Assembly (NCBI RefSeq): GCF_050947875.1
Contig: NC_134570.1
Coordinates: forward strand, 102,032,122 to 102,096,121
Source of the DNA: Dermacentor variabilis
Lineage: Eukaryota; Arthropoda; Arachnida; Ixodida; Ixodidae
Direction of reading: 5' to 3'
DNA length: 64,000 bases
Part shown: positions 1 through 10,954 of the stretch, one piece after another
How the letters are laid out: each line of letters opens with the position of its first letter
Position numbering within the stretch: position 1 is the stretch's first letter
The notes under the pieces: generated by a model
Database searches by the model: none
Told to the model about the DNA's origin: nothing
What the model saw: only the letters and a program-made list of their open reading frames with translations
Translations under genes and position numbers: made by a program

Positions 1-420
1 TGCTAGTATTATTTATTGTAAAATGTGCCATTTGATGCAGTTTCTGACAGTGTGCTATTGAAATTAATTACATTCCTGCTTAAAACGCTATATTGCCATC
101 ATTTTTTTTAAAGCTGATCGCCTTAACTTACAAGTTCAATAACGGCCATCTTGCACTTTATGAACGCGACGTACGATAAAATACAACATAATTTTTTGTA
201 TTTGACCTCGAAGTGTCAAAGACGCGAGAAAGGCAAGTGTAAGCACTTTTGCCGGAGACATTAATTCGAGTTTTCTATGGCTTCAGTAGGCAGTTTGTCA
301 CTCCTTATGTGAATAAAAAGAGCAGTATAAAATTCGTTTAGAGCACTTAATATATGTTTAAACCGTCGCCTAATTAAGATTGGCACTTTGAATCGTCTCT
401 CTTTCTGCCACAATTACAGA
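1..420. other. AT-rich intergenic sequence, nothing recognised
   Basis: There is no convincing ORF, repeat or RNA gene here. The sequence is AT-rich. It precedes the point (about 421) where similarity to the upstream regions of the other three cuticle genes starts. Confidence 0.5.
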
Positions 421-734
421 GAAATCACAAAAATGTTGGCTTTCAAAACAATCTCGTGCGCCGTTCAAACGTATTTATGCAGTCATCCCTTAGATTAGGT
501 AACAAGCAGAAGCGAAACAAAATGCACGAGCACACTAGTTCACAAAAGCAGCAGTTCATGCAAAAGAAGGTTTGTGCGATGTCGTAAATGTTTGCTTCAA
601 TCATCAAGTTCATATGCGACTCAAATAACTCCTGCACTTCTTTCTTGTTAATTTTCACAAGTGTTGATCAACGTGAATATCTGTGCACCAACTTCGATCG
701 AATTTTTCAAAGGCTTTACGAATTGATCACTTAT

Positions 735-930
735 TCCTCCCCTCGGTTGCACACCACTATGGACGCAAGCGTGCGACATGTCGTCTGCGTACAAATGAAT
801 CTTGGCTGAGAGCACTAGGCACTTTCGCTGCCAGGTCTTTCGCATGCAGGTGCTGCTCTCGAAGCACAGGGCGCAGCTCACAATACTGCATCTCGGCAAT
901 GTCGTGGCCTTCCAAACACAATTATTTCAC
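735..930 (+). promoter_or_regulatory. Conserved upstream block of cuticle gene A
   Basis: This block lies 400-600 bp upstream of the TATA box and recurs at the same place in all four units (22765-22950, 37050-37245, 52285-52480). It could be a distal regulatory module or a decayed exon carried along by duplication. ORFs exist on both strands in some copies, but none is consistently initiated or spliced. No known motif was recognised. Confidence 0.35.
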
Positions 931-1327
931 TCTCTCTCCACCGTATCTCCAGGCAACCTATTCATTTTTTTTTCTTCCATTTCAACTCTTACGACTCATA
1001 CAGCCCGCACCGTGACACTTTTCCGTTCAGTTGTACCTTGATCCTTCCTGACCCTTAACTGTAGCGTCCCTTAGCGTTAGAGGACCTCTCTAATTTTTTT
1101 TCTTTATAAATCCTTCTCTAAAACATCTCACACGCGTCCTCGTCAAGGTTAGGGTGTGATACCCTATCTCAGTTTGGCCTTAGTACACTCTCTCGGAGTA
1201 CTTCGGCTTTACTTAACGGATGCGGAAAGAATAACAAATATTTCAAACTCGCCTTTTTCATTTTTCCTTTTACTGTATTTTTGTGTAAGTTTTACGTGAG
1301 AAAGTGTGTGGAAGGAATACCTTTTCG

Positions 1328-1365
1328 TATAAAAGGGCCCACGAACAGAGCACATGCAGCAGTCG
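1328..1365 (+). promoter_or_regulatory. Core promoter of cuticle gene A (TATA + Inr)
   Basis: TATAAAAG lies at 1328-1335 within the context TTTTCGTATAAAAG, which is shared by the cuticle genes. A GCAGT initiator-like sequence follows at about 1358-1362, roughly 30 bp downstream. The start codon is at 1391, giving a short leader of about 30 nt. Position and conservation in four paralogues support a real promoter. Confidence 0.8.
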
Positions 1366-1390
1366 GCTCAACAGCAGCACTTAAGTCACC

Positions 1391-3488
1391 ATGGTAAGAA
1401 ACGCTGTCCTGCAGATCCATGAATAGCAGAGCGCCGCTTACGATTATCACCTCAGTGACGAAGAACTACTGGTGTTTCTCACGCACCGCTCTAATTTAGA
1501 AGCTATATGCGCAAATATAGCACCTTAATGATTGCTACAAAGCTAGCATTTTCTATGAGATAATGATATTTAAAAAATGTCTGGATATTGCGAAAAAACT
1601 TTCTAAAAGCATTCTTTAATTTTGGCGCACAGCAAGTATCCTAACACGCGTTGAAAAACGTATTTAGCAGTTCAATGCCGAGGTCGCACCTCCTCAACAC
1701 ATTTGTTTTAGTACTTATATAATGTTTGCACGAAACATTGGTCGTAAGCAATATATACCTACAATGTTCTAATTAATTGGCTAGATTGAGGGCATAATTG
1801 AAGAATCTTGCTCTAAATTAACAGATAAATAGCATTATACATAGAAGGACAAGCACTCGCCCATCGTGGTTGCTTACTGGTTACAATGTTAGGCTGCGGG
1901 ATTGCGGGATGGAGGTGGCGGGATTGACTTCCGACCACGGCGGCTGCATTTCGATGGGGACAAAATGAGAGAACGCCCTGTACTTAGATTTAGGTGCACG
2001 TTAAAGAACTCCAGGTGGTCCCAATTATTCCGCAGTCGCCCGCTACGGCGGGCGTCATAATGAGATCATGGTTTTGCACATAAAAACTCGTAATTTAATT
2101 TAGGAACAAGCACATATCATACCATTTATAAAGAAAGGTATCCAGCGATCAGTACAATCAGACAAAAAGTGCATTATCGTAATACATGCTCATGATTTTC
2201 CAGATCCGTGCCTGCATTCTCTTGGCTCTTGCCACCAGCGCTCTCGCTGGCTACGCCGGTTATGGCCTCGGTTATGGCCACGGCTATGGTCTTGGCTACG
2301 GCTACGGTGGTCTCGGATACGGTTATGGTCTCGGCTACGCCGGCTATGCTCCAGCTGTGCACACTGTTGCTCACGCTGCCCCAGCTGTTGCAACCGTCGC
2401 CCACGCTCCAGTCGCCACTTACGCTGCTGCTCGAGTTGTAGCCGCTGCTCCAGCCGTGACTAGGGTTGCTACCACCTACCGCGCCCCAGTCGCCACTTAC
2501 GCCGCTGCTCCAGCTGTTGCCACCTATGCTGCTGCTCCATATGCCGCCTATCACGCCGCCCCAGCTGTTGCCACTTATGCCGCTGCTCCAGCTGTCTACG
2601 CTGCTGCTCCAGCTGTGACCAAGGTTGCTGCCACCTACCACGCCCCAGCTGTTGCCACCGTGGCTCACGCTCCAGTCGCCAGCTACGCTGTGGCCGCCCC
2701 AGCCGTGGCGACCTACGCTGCTGCTCCAGCTGTTTCCACCACCACCGTCCATCACGCTCCAGCTGTGGCCACTGTTGCCCACGCTGCTCCAGCTGTCGCT
2801 GCCTACCACGCCGCTCCAGTCTACAACTACGGTATCGGAACCCTTGGTTACGGCGCTGGCCACTACGGCTACGGTCACGGTCTCCTCGGCTACGGCCTGA
2901 ACTACGGCTATGGTCTTGGCTCTCCCTATCACTACGGTGCCCTTCTTCGCAAGAAGAAGTGTGAGTAGACCTTCTAGTCCTTTTTGGGTGTATATTTATA
3001 TCAAACTACACTATTGTTTATTTCATTTTGGCAGTAGGGCTTGATTCCCGACACTTTAATACGGCGTTAACCTGTTCTGATGGCAGTCTATATTTATTTA
3101 ATTGTTCGGTTTTCGCAAACAAAGACAATCACAAAGACCAGCCGGAGAACTAGCTTTCCACTGCGACCAGGAGTAGGATAACATTTACCGGCGCAGAAAA
3201 GCTGCATAAGAAGGAATATTCAATGAAGATGTGGGCATTAACTAGAAATAAAAAAGTGGGAAGAAGTTGAGTGAAGAACAACATAGCCATTGTTCTGTAA
3301 CTTGGTCATAAATTAGCATAAAATTGAAGCACTGTGGTAGGATATAATAGGGAGTCTGAATTTATCACCTTCAAGGATGCTAGTGCAGATATGAAAATGC
3401 CAGATAGATGCCATTGAAGCTGTAGTTCTTGTTTGTTTTTTAAATCGGGTTTCTAAATGTATTTTGTTTGTTTTTTATCTTTGCAGAA
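1391..3488 (+). CDS. Cuticular protein gene A (AAPAV-repeat, Gly/Tyr-rich), spliced
   Basis: This is a structural protein of the cuticle, predicted to be secreted. The exons are 1391-1393 (ATG only, context TCACCATG, donor GTAAGA), 2204-2960, and a third exon starting at 3487. The spliced protein is about 253 aa. It has a signal peptide MIRACILLALATSALA (1-16), then a Gly-Tyr-Leu block, then about 150 residues of AAPAVATYAAAPAV-type repeats, a second Gly-Tyr block, and the tail LLRKKK. No Rebers-Riddiford chitin-binding consensus was seen, so it belongs with low-complexity AAPA-motif cuticular proteins. The strong donor at 2961 (GTGAGT) joins T to AA at 3487 and forms TAA. Without splicing, frame 2186-2968 reads a slightly different start (MLMIFQ) and end (KKKCE). 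Strong GC codon bias opens long antisense ORFs, which I regard as shadows. Confidence 0.85.
1862..2105 (+). mobile_element. Ruka-like tRNA-derived SINE in intron 1 of gene A
   Basis: The diagnostic body of the tick SINE is readable: an imperfect tRNA-like head, then CCACGGCGGCTGCATTTCGA, a segment reading TTTAGGTGCACGTTAAAGAA, CCAGGTGGTC, and a degenerate tail CTACGGCGGGCGTCATAATG. It is diverged and lies wholly within intron 1 (1394-2203), so it should be removed by splicing. Confidence 0.7.
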
Positions 3489-3586
3489 ATCATCCAGCAA
3501 TACCTTATCTGAAGAACAAGAAGACGTTGTAGGTATCGACTTCGATCTGTCGCCATTGTAAATACTGAATGCAATGGAGGAATAAA
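3487..3586 (+). terminator. Exon 3 and polyadenylation signal of cuticle gene A
   Basis: A pyrimidine-rich acceptor ending TTTGCAG (to 3486) starts exon 3, which carries the conserved stretch TTATCTGAAGAACAAGAAGA found in all four genes. AATAAA lies at 3581-3586. If the strong donor is used, all of exon 3 after its first two bases is 3'UTR. Confidence 0.7.
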
Positions 3587-3599
3587 ATTCGTCTTCATA

Positions 3600-4000
3600 G
3601 CAAGCACAATCTCGCCTACCTTTTTTTTCCTGCGTGTTTTACTATATGAGCTATCCAACCAGAAGGCTGGATGCCACCATTTTGCGATGTATCTTTTATT
3701 CAGAAATGATGAGCGTGAAGTTATTTGACGCCTTGGTATGGTAAAACGAAAACTTTAATGTATTGGCATGGGCACTGGAAATCAATTTGGTCTTCTTGCA
3801 AAGCCTTGAGGTCGAATTCTTTTTTTGTGCGCATGTGTACACGTACTATTTTATGGATAACGACCATTTTCTCATTTCATCTACCGCAGTCATTGAAAAC
3901 TTCACTCATTTCGCAGAAAAAGCGAGATGAGTTCTCCTTAGTCCCCGTGAGTTCACCCCATAAGCAGCGTCTTAAGTTGGTATAACGGTTGGTGTTGAAC
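3600..4000. other. Intergenic, fading similarity to downstream flanks of the other units
   Basis: Short matches (for example GAGCGTGAAGTT near 3712) recall the flank after gene B (about 25155). Otherwise nothing is recognisable. Confidence 0.4.
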
Positions 4001-4084
4001 CCGCTTCCCTGAACCCAGCAGCCCAATGTTCTAATCGCATGACGATGGGCTCCCTTGTGACGAAAGTTCTCGGGAAAGCGCAGT

Positions 4085-4270
4085 CATATACAGAGACATA
4101 GTTATATAGAGAGATGGCCCAAACTGGGTGAAATCTTCCGGTGCTGCCCTGGAAGTCTTTGTGCTCTTGTAAGGGTGAGAGGTCCGTACTACTGTACAAG
4201 TTTTTATGCCAACTAGGAAGATTACTGCTGTCAATCACCCCACCGCCAGATGCCCAAATGTTCACGCTTA
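4085..4270 (-). repeat. Dispersed repeat, related copy at 58805-59010
   Basis: The stretch around TATGCCAACTAG, then ATTACT and CCACCGCCA, is also present near 58950-58995 in the same orientation. On the minus strand a B-box-like GGGTTCAACACC lies near 3990-4000, so the repeat could be tRNA-headed, but a full tRNA fold was not confirmed. Confidence 0.4.
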
Positions 4271-6130
4271 ATTCGACAGTGGCGAGATCCTCCTAACATT
4301 TTAAGTTACGCCTGGCATGTCACAGTAACCTCACGCACCTCAAAAGTGCTCGAGTTGACCGACGGAAAATCAACGGTGTTGGAAGCTCGAAATCATATGC
4401 CCGTTCCATTGCAACAATGGACAACGCTCATGTCAGCAATGGGAGGCATACCGGTGCTTTGACTCTGCTGCAAAGCATATTCAGTGCAGCATTATGGTGC
4501 TTCGAATTGACTGCGTCATTCTTGCAGTCAGACATACCGCTCGTCCCTGGCGTTGTTGGAAACCCTCTAACATTATATTCCCGGGTAACGCATACGCTGT
4601 GGATAGCCAACCATCATGCTGGCAGCTCTGTAGACTCTCAGTTGTAATAGAAAGAAATCGCAATGTGAACCGTTCATAGTAACGCCACTGTGCCTACACG
4701 CACCAAATCGTTCTTGACGAACAGCTACTTGATTGCGAAGCATTGGTGCACACACTTACCCGAGTGTAACAGACGGTAAGCGTCAAGATCAAACTACATA
4801 ATCACGTGGCGCTGAGAATTTCTAACGGTTGCCTGCTTTTTTTAATGTTTGGCATCGCTGAAATCACTGATAAGTTGTGACGCCTGGCACGCCACTAGCG
4901 GTTCTTTACATGAAGCCAGCGTTGAGAGACATCTGGCAGCTGCTGAGACGTTTCTTCTGCAGCACAGAAGTAGTTGCTGCGCATGATGTGTCACACCAGC
5001 ATGTCGCCCGAGCGTTATATTAGAAGCCTTCAAGATTTATAGGAAGCTGTTTGGGTAAAACACCTTCCGTACGTTAAACCTTGTTATTGTTTTCAATTCT
5101 TTGCCCTTTCTGTAGAGAGTGCGAATTCTTTCTAAAATGTATTAATACTCAGCATAGGTAAACTTGTGCGAAATAGTCGGCTGTCACATTGCCGCTTTCT
5201 CTCCCATACGCGGCGTGCATGCTAATGAAACTCCTTCTGTAAGGTATTATTCGCAGAGTTTTCCTGCCCTCGTTGTAGAGTAATATGTGGCTATAGATAA
5301 AACTTCTCCCAGATAATATGGGGCTGCTAAGCATCTTTCAACACTTTGCCACTCAATGACATAATTCACCTAGCCTGTCGTTGAATTTTAGTAACTGTTG
5401 AGTCAGTACAACAACTGCTTTGTCAAAACTGTGGCGCCAACTGGAAATGAACTTCATGACGTAGTTCGTTTTTTCTTCTAATCACTTACTATTTAGAGTG
5501 AGCATTATCGTTTTATAACTTAGCAAATGCTGCGTAGTTCACGCTGCATAATTTTCTGCATTTTACTCGGCACGCAGAATGGGCGGTGCCTTGAAATGTC
5601 AATATAGCCTATTGTCTTCATGAGTAAAGCACTAAGCTCTCTCACGCATCTCTTCATATAACTCCCGTTATTATTAGCATCTTAAGGTTAGAAGTAGACG
5701 CTTGGGTGTGGAGAGAGGGGGTTTTCATTGATGTGGCTGATCAGCCTGCTCTGCTTCAGTTTCCAAAACCACGTGCGTCTTAGATTGCCACGAATTGGCT
5801 TGCGGTTGTGCGTCTGGCTTGAGTTTCCCAAAACCCAATCGAAAGTAGAAATCGTTAGGGCATGATAAGCCATGATTACAGCAATATGCAATTTTCAAAT
5901 GATCGTGAAATTGATTTAAAAGAATATAATCTAAACCAAGCTTCAAAATATTTCCTCGGATATTGACGTATGCTTCCTGCGCTCCTCGATAACGTAATGC
6001 CGCTATGACTGCTGGTATCTCCTATAGATCACACGGCATTTCAGAATCTATAAAATCCATCTAGAGAGTCTCGTACTGCTGTGTAGATTTCTATTTTCCC
6101 TGATTGATGACATGGATGTAGTAATTTACA
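4270..6130. other. Gene-poor stretch, nothing assignable
   Basis: Only short, non-conserved ORFs are present. No splice-supported gene, RNA gene or known element was recognised. Confidence 0.4.
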
Positions 6131-6420
6131 CAATGACCTTTCCTTAAACCGACCTGTCTTCTTGCATGATGGAAGCCCACTGTTGCCTTGGTTCAGTTGG
6201 AAATCAGCTTCGTGAGTATTTTATGTGACACTATCAAGCAAACTAATGGGTCCATAATGCTTCAATTCTTTACCCTCACGCTTCATTTGGATTAGTATAA
6301 CGTTGGCTTTTTCCAACTGTTTAGTAGACAAGAAGGCGTTAAGAATTTGGTATAAAGAATCGCAAGGTTTGATAGCATAATATCACTTTCATTTTTGCAT
6401 AAATCCACCGTTGTTTCATT
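6130..6420 (-). pseudogene. Decayed LINE reverse-transcriptase fragment
   Basis: Read on the minus strand with frameshifts, it shows a run like SWKKANV-LI followed by a PISLLDS motif and a TKLISN motif. These are the finger and early palm segments of an RTE/Jockey-type reverse transcriptase. Several stops interrupt it and no palm YADD is left, so it is inert. Confidence 0.5.
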
Positions 6421-6968
6421 TCTCCTAACTGCAAAGCCATTAAGGGCTAGTTCCTCCAGGATCGTGTCCGTGTGTCGACACAAAACTCGAGACTTCTCGT
6501 CCGGCGTTCGCGTCAGACGCCACCTGCGTTCGTGCCGTCGAGTACGTGCCGTGATTGACGTGGCCCTACTAGAATAAAACGTCATTACGTGGGCTAATCC
6601 CGAAGATAGTAAAATACCAGGCCGACCTCGGCCGAGATGAAACAGGCGTTAAGCATTCTCTGTACGCGCGCCGATCACGATGATAGTGCAATGCCGGTCC
6701 GACCAGCCGCTCAGTTGCAGTTCACCATTAAGGGGCCCACATGCACAGCTTCGCTGGTCACGCTTCTTCACTGAGTGGAAGGTCACTGAGCTTTTGTCTT
6801 GACAAATCCTTCTACCCTAATCACTAGTTTTGACTCTGTATCCTCGTCTAACTACTTCAGTCAACTTTGTGTAGTTGCTCTGGCTACTGTACAGGTTAGT
6901 ATATAAGTTTGCTGCCGTGTTTGCTAAATCGTCGAAATCGCTTTTCTCATTACCCGTCCTGCTTATAT
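6420..6968. other. Intergenic repeat-like DNA flanking the gypsy element
   Basis: No coding signal was found. The sequence around 6600-6790 is GC-richer and looks like a dispersed repeat, but I cannot assign a family. Confidence 0.3.
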
Positions 6969-7132
6969 TGCCATGGGGATGAGAGTAGCCAAAAGGGTTA
7001 GGAAACTGTATTTACAAATTATATGCAGAGAGACACGGCTGCAGGCTAGATGGCATAATAACAACACGAGCGCTACTCTTCTTCCGTGCTCGGCAGGATG
7101 CGTGCTTATGTGCGCGGGAATAGCATGTAACA
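6969..7132 (-). repeat. 3' LTR of the gypsy element
   Basis: On the minus strand it begins TGTTACATGCTATTCCCGCG and ends CTCATCCCCATGGCA. It shares the blocks GCACGCATCCTGCCGAGCA, TTTGTAAATA and GGCTACTCTCATC with 20828-21020. It is about 29 bp shorter because of internal deletion. Confidence 0.65.
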
Positions 7133-7139
7133 TAGAGCT

Positions 7140-8530
7140 CCCGCCGGCGATATCGCGGTCTGGGCACTTAAGGAGCAGTAGGATCGTGTCCAGCAACATA
7201 AGGCTTAAGTCGGGAGACGTGCACAATATCAGTGGCGGATGCGGCATATGATCGACTGGCCAATAGAGCGGCTTCGTTCGTGACGTCAGTGATGTGGCGT
7301 ACGACCTTGTAAGAACCGGAGAAGCGGGAAAGAAGCTTTCACGACAAGCCACCGTGGTGGCAAAGCGTTCAGGTCAGGACCAGAGAGCCCGTAGATTAAT
7401 TAACGACTCCGTGATGGCGATCGTAGCGGGCCTTCTGGGACCACTGGGAGGCATAAAGACGATCCCTTGCAATCTGGCGAGCCGCTGCAGCCCGAGATTA
7501 TGCATCACGGGAGTAGTCTGTAACATGGTGCACAGGTGACGGTAAGAGAGTCTCGAAGGGCAATATGGGATGGCGGCCAAACAATAGATAAAAGGGGTAA
7601 AAGCCAGTGGTCTCGTGCGTGACGAGTTGCAGGAAAATGTCACATAAGGCAAGGGGCTGTTCCAGTCACGGTGGTCTGAGGAAACGTGCATGGAGCGCAT
7701 TGTGGTCAGCGTGTGGTTGAGGCGCTCGGTAAGCCCATTCGTGTGCGGATGGTAGGCAGTGGTTAGCGTGTGACGTATGGAACGTGAAGAAAGAATGTCG
7801 TCGACGACTTGGGACAGAAATGAGCGCCCACGGTCGGTCGTGGGCGCTCATTTTCAAGGAGCGCCATGATTAAGAATAACGTCGTAAAGGAGAAATTCCG
7901 CAACGTCAGTGGTAGAGCTTGTCGGCAGTGCCTGCGTGACAGCGTATCGTGTCGTGTAGTTCGTAGCTACGGCAATACACTTTTTCCCAGTCAGAGATGC
8001 TGGGAATGGCCCGATTAGATCAAGGCCGACTCGGTAGTATGGGGGTAGTATGGGACACTGGGAATGTCAATGGGTTGTGGAGGACACGCTGGCGACAAAT
8101 GGATGCTTGTGGCGCTGGCAGGACTCACAAGCAGCAACGTATCGGTGCACAGGGCGATGGAGGCCTGGCCAGACGAACCGACGCCGAAGGCGACCGTACA
8201 TGCGAGTTGACTCGAGCTGTCCAGCAGTCGAGGCGTCATGAAGCTGTCTGAGAACAGTGGAACGGAGTGTTTCGCGAACAACCAGTAGGAGCTCTGGGCC
8301 ATCGGAGCTAGTGTTGCGTGTGTATAAGATTCCGTCACGAAGCACGCATAATTGTAGGGACGGAACAAAGTGATGAGAGCGTAGACCGTGGATAATTGAC
8401 CGCAAATGGGCATCGCGTAGCTGTTCGCTACGCATGTCGGTTAAATCGGAAATCGCGAAGACACAGGCGTCTGAATCGTGCGCTGGCAAATCAGGAGTGT
8501 TAACTGGATGACGGGATAAGCAATCCGCAT
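7140..8530 (-). pseudogene. Gypsy integrase region (decayed)
   Basis: The N-terminal zinc-binding H2C2 region ends with CESCQRHK near 8100. Core fragments follow in shifting frames: a DRG-like segment near 7830, AYHP-type and NGLTER-like pieces near 7750, and DWNSPLPYVTF near 7660. The C-terminal segment near 7270-7330 preserves the typical ending of tick gypsy integrases. Frameshifts between these pieces make the gene non-functional. Confidence 0.7.
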
Positions 8531-9200
8531 CCTGGTGCAGTCTGCCAGACTTGTAAGTGATGTCAAAGAAGTATTCTTGCAGTTTCATTGCCCAGCGACC
8601 AAGTCGTCCAGTCGGATCTTTCAGGGAAGGCAACCAGCAAAGCGCATGGCGGTTTGTGATGACCGAAAAGGTGTGGCCGAACAAGTAGGGTCGAAACTTG
8701 CCGTCAGCACAAACTAGTGCGAGGCACTCGCGCTCAATAGTAGAAAATTTGCACTCTGAGGAGGGAAGAAGGCGACTGGCATAGGCGATGACGAGGTCTC
8801 TTGCTTGTTGCTGCTGGGCGAGGACAACGCCGATGCCACGTCCACTCGCGTCGGTGCGAAGTTCAGTGGGAGCTGACAGGTCAAAATGGGCTAAGATTGG
8901 TGGTGACGTAAGTAAAGTCGTGAGCATGTGAAACGCTGTGGCCTGTTCAGGACCCCAAGAAAATTACATTTCCTTCTTCAAGAGTTGCATGAGTGGACGG
9001 GCAACGCCGACGAAGTGCTTGACAAAACGTCGTAAATAGGAGCACAAGGCGACAAAGCTCCGTACGCCTTTAGTAGAACGTGGCATAGAGAAGCCTTGGA
9101 CAAAGCGAATTTTTTCTGGGTTAGGTTGCACGCCTTAACACTCACAGGGTGGCCAAGCACAGTGATTTCGTGGAGGCCAGAACGGCATTTGGCAGAGTTG
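8067..9200 (-). pseudogene. Gypsy RT C-terminus, RNase H and integrase zinc finger
   Basis: An open stretch of 286 codons (8927-8067) shows the gypsy RNase H signatures ELRTDASGRGIG, a TIERECLALV glutamate motif and a QDADCLSRHP end, followed by the integrase zinc region. Upstream, to 9200, the minus strand carries the RT tail with the VLGHPVSVKG-like motif, in another frame. At 9200 the gypsy sequence stops exactly at the Harbinger inverted repeat. Confidence 0.8.
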
Positions 9201-9227
9201 GGGTGCTATGCAGGATGCGCCGAGTTT
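9201..9227 (+). repeat. Harbinger left terminal inverted repeat
   Basis: It is identical, in inverse orientation, to 16344-16370. It is followed by short ACCCGAGTTT subterminal repeats. Confidence 0.9.
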
Positions 9228-10950
9228 CTCGTTCACCCGAGTTTTACCCGAGTTTGCTCGACGGCAGTCAGTGAACGGAGATAGCGCGGAACGCGCAAAA
9301 GCTACAGGCAAGAAATTATGTAGACAAAAAGCCGCGTATGACAACATGAGCGCAAGCTGCGCGGCACGCTGCTTCCACGTTTCAAGCGCAGAAGGCTGCA
9401 CAACGAAGCGCGCCAGCGCCGCGTATTGTTATCAACGGATTATCGCAACTTAGCAATACTGTGACTGTGCCGCTGTCTGTCTGCACACATGCCGTGAGCC
9501 GCTTGCCACGCCTTTCCCGGGCGCGTCAAGGGCGTGCCTCCTCTTTCGGCGACTATCTGTCTATCCTCGATCGAATGTGAACAGGGTACATGCGGCGCAT
9601 TCTTGCACCTACGCTTTCGCTCAAACGAATACGTTAAAATACAACAAATAAAATAACGAACATTTTTATTTCTTTAAGTGTCTGTTTTTCGTTTTGAATG
9701 CTAGAAATTTGTGATGACAAACGGAGATCGAGCAAATTATTAAATTTTGCACTTCTTGCCGGGAGTGGCGACAGTGAGGCGGAAGCTTAGAAGCGGATAC
9801 ATTGAAGCGGGTCGCACGCACGAGGCAGTTCATACGGTGAGATGTCGCCTAGGGGCGCTACAGTGCTATTCTCAATAATGTCAGTGATCACCGCTCTTTC
9901 TCTATTAGGGGAATAGAAACGCAGCGCCGTGGTACGGCTGTCCATCGCAGGCGCCTTAAGGCCTCCACTTTACCAACTAAAAATGACATACTAGTCATAA
10001 ATGCGGGAGCAACGGCTGTCGATGCAAAATGGCGGTCCTTAGTGCCCGTAGTGACGCAGTTTAGTGAAAATGTACCAGTTTATCTTTGTGCGCGAAGCCT
10101 CGGCGATGCATTGCGAAGAAGTGCGTGCTTCCCATCGACACAATTCATCGCTTGTCATCGCTTGCCCAGTGAAAGTGCCTCTGAGCGCATGTACGCAGTA
10201 GTTGAGTGTTTTGTGCGCACCAAGGTGCTTGCGGATTACTTATGCTGGAGCCAGCAGCGATCGCAGAAGGATATCGTAACGACACCGCAGCAATCGCATT
10301 TTGGCAGGTGAGGGCTCTTGTGTGCGGTTATGAAATGAGACTTCGAACTGAGGAACGTGTTGGAACTGTTGAGTGCGCAGTGCTTGTGATGAAGAAATGC
10401 CATTGCACTGGGTCTAGAAGAGCGAGCGATTCTCGGACGCTGATCGTGTTTACGACGTTGTGGCTCCGATACATCACCGATGACAGAGCAGCCATCTCAA
10501 ACGTCTGCTGCGATACGCACTCCTCAGCATCGTCGTCACCCTCGGCACATCGACGCCTTGCAAGCAGCTACAGTGACGTGCCGATAATTGGTTAGTGTGC
10601 GCTACGTCGCCACAATGCAGGCAATGAAACTGTGCTGTGGGGCCCTCTCAGCCCGAGAAGATATATGCATGAGCCAGCGACAGTCAACGCTTTGTTTTTG
10701 ATAGTAGTGCGCAGTACATAACCGATGACAGTGTGTTGTGCGTGTTTTATGTCGGTGGTGAATATTGTTGATGCCTCTCAGCTCGGCACCGCGTCGCTGT
10801 TGCCGAAGGATAAGTTGGGCGTGGCCCAACCGTGGTGGGTGCGCGCACAAGAGTTACGTGCCTCGCGCGGGGCGTGACCTCTGGCTTTGATCGACAGGCG
10901 AACTCGTGCTAAACTCGTACATCGCGAAACCCCCTCCGAGTTCAACTCGG
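9228..10950. other. Harbinger left internal region, unassigned
   Basis: This interval contains GC-rich non-coding sequence and short ORFs (for example 10042-10311) with no recognised domain. It may include the transposase promoter and leader. No function can be supported. Confidence 0.4.
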
Positions 10951-10954
10951 GAAC

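Larger units (their letters stand above)
421..3600 (+). repeat. Duplication unit I (oldest, most diverged cuticle-gene copy)
   Basis: From about 421 (the shared stretch ACAAAAATGTTGGCTTTCAA) through the gene's polyadenylation signal, this segment aligns by eye with 22425-25030, 36718-39830 and 51970-54620. Divergence is clearly higher than among the other three copies, and similarity fades after about 3750. The downstream Ruka, minisatellite and 33-35 kb blocks of the other units are absent. This suggests an earlier duplication or loss of the flank. Confidence 0.65.

Noticed and set aside
588..1041. Short ORFs upstream of cuticle gene A
   Set aside because: They overlap each other in several frames and end before the TATA box. 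The block may be regulatory, but there is no coding evidence.
2174..2932. Long minus-strand ORFs opposite each cuticle gene (252-276 codons, Ser/Gly/Trp-rich)
   Set aside because: They mirror the repetitive, GC-biased coding strand, begin and end at arbitrary places, and lack their own promoter, splice sites or family.
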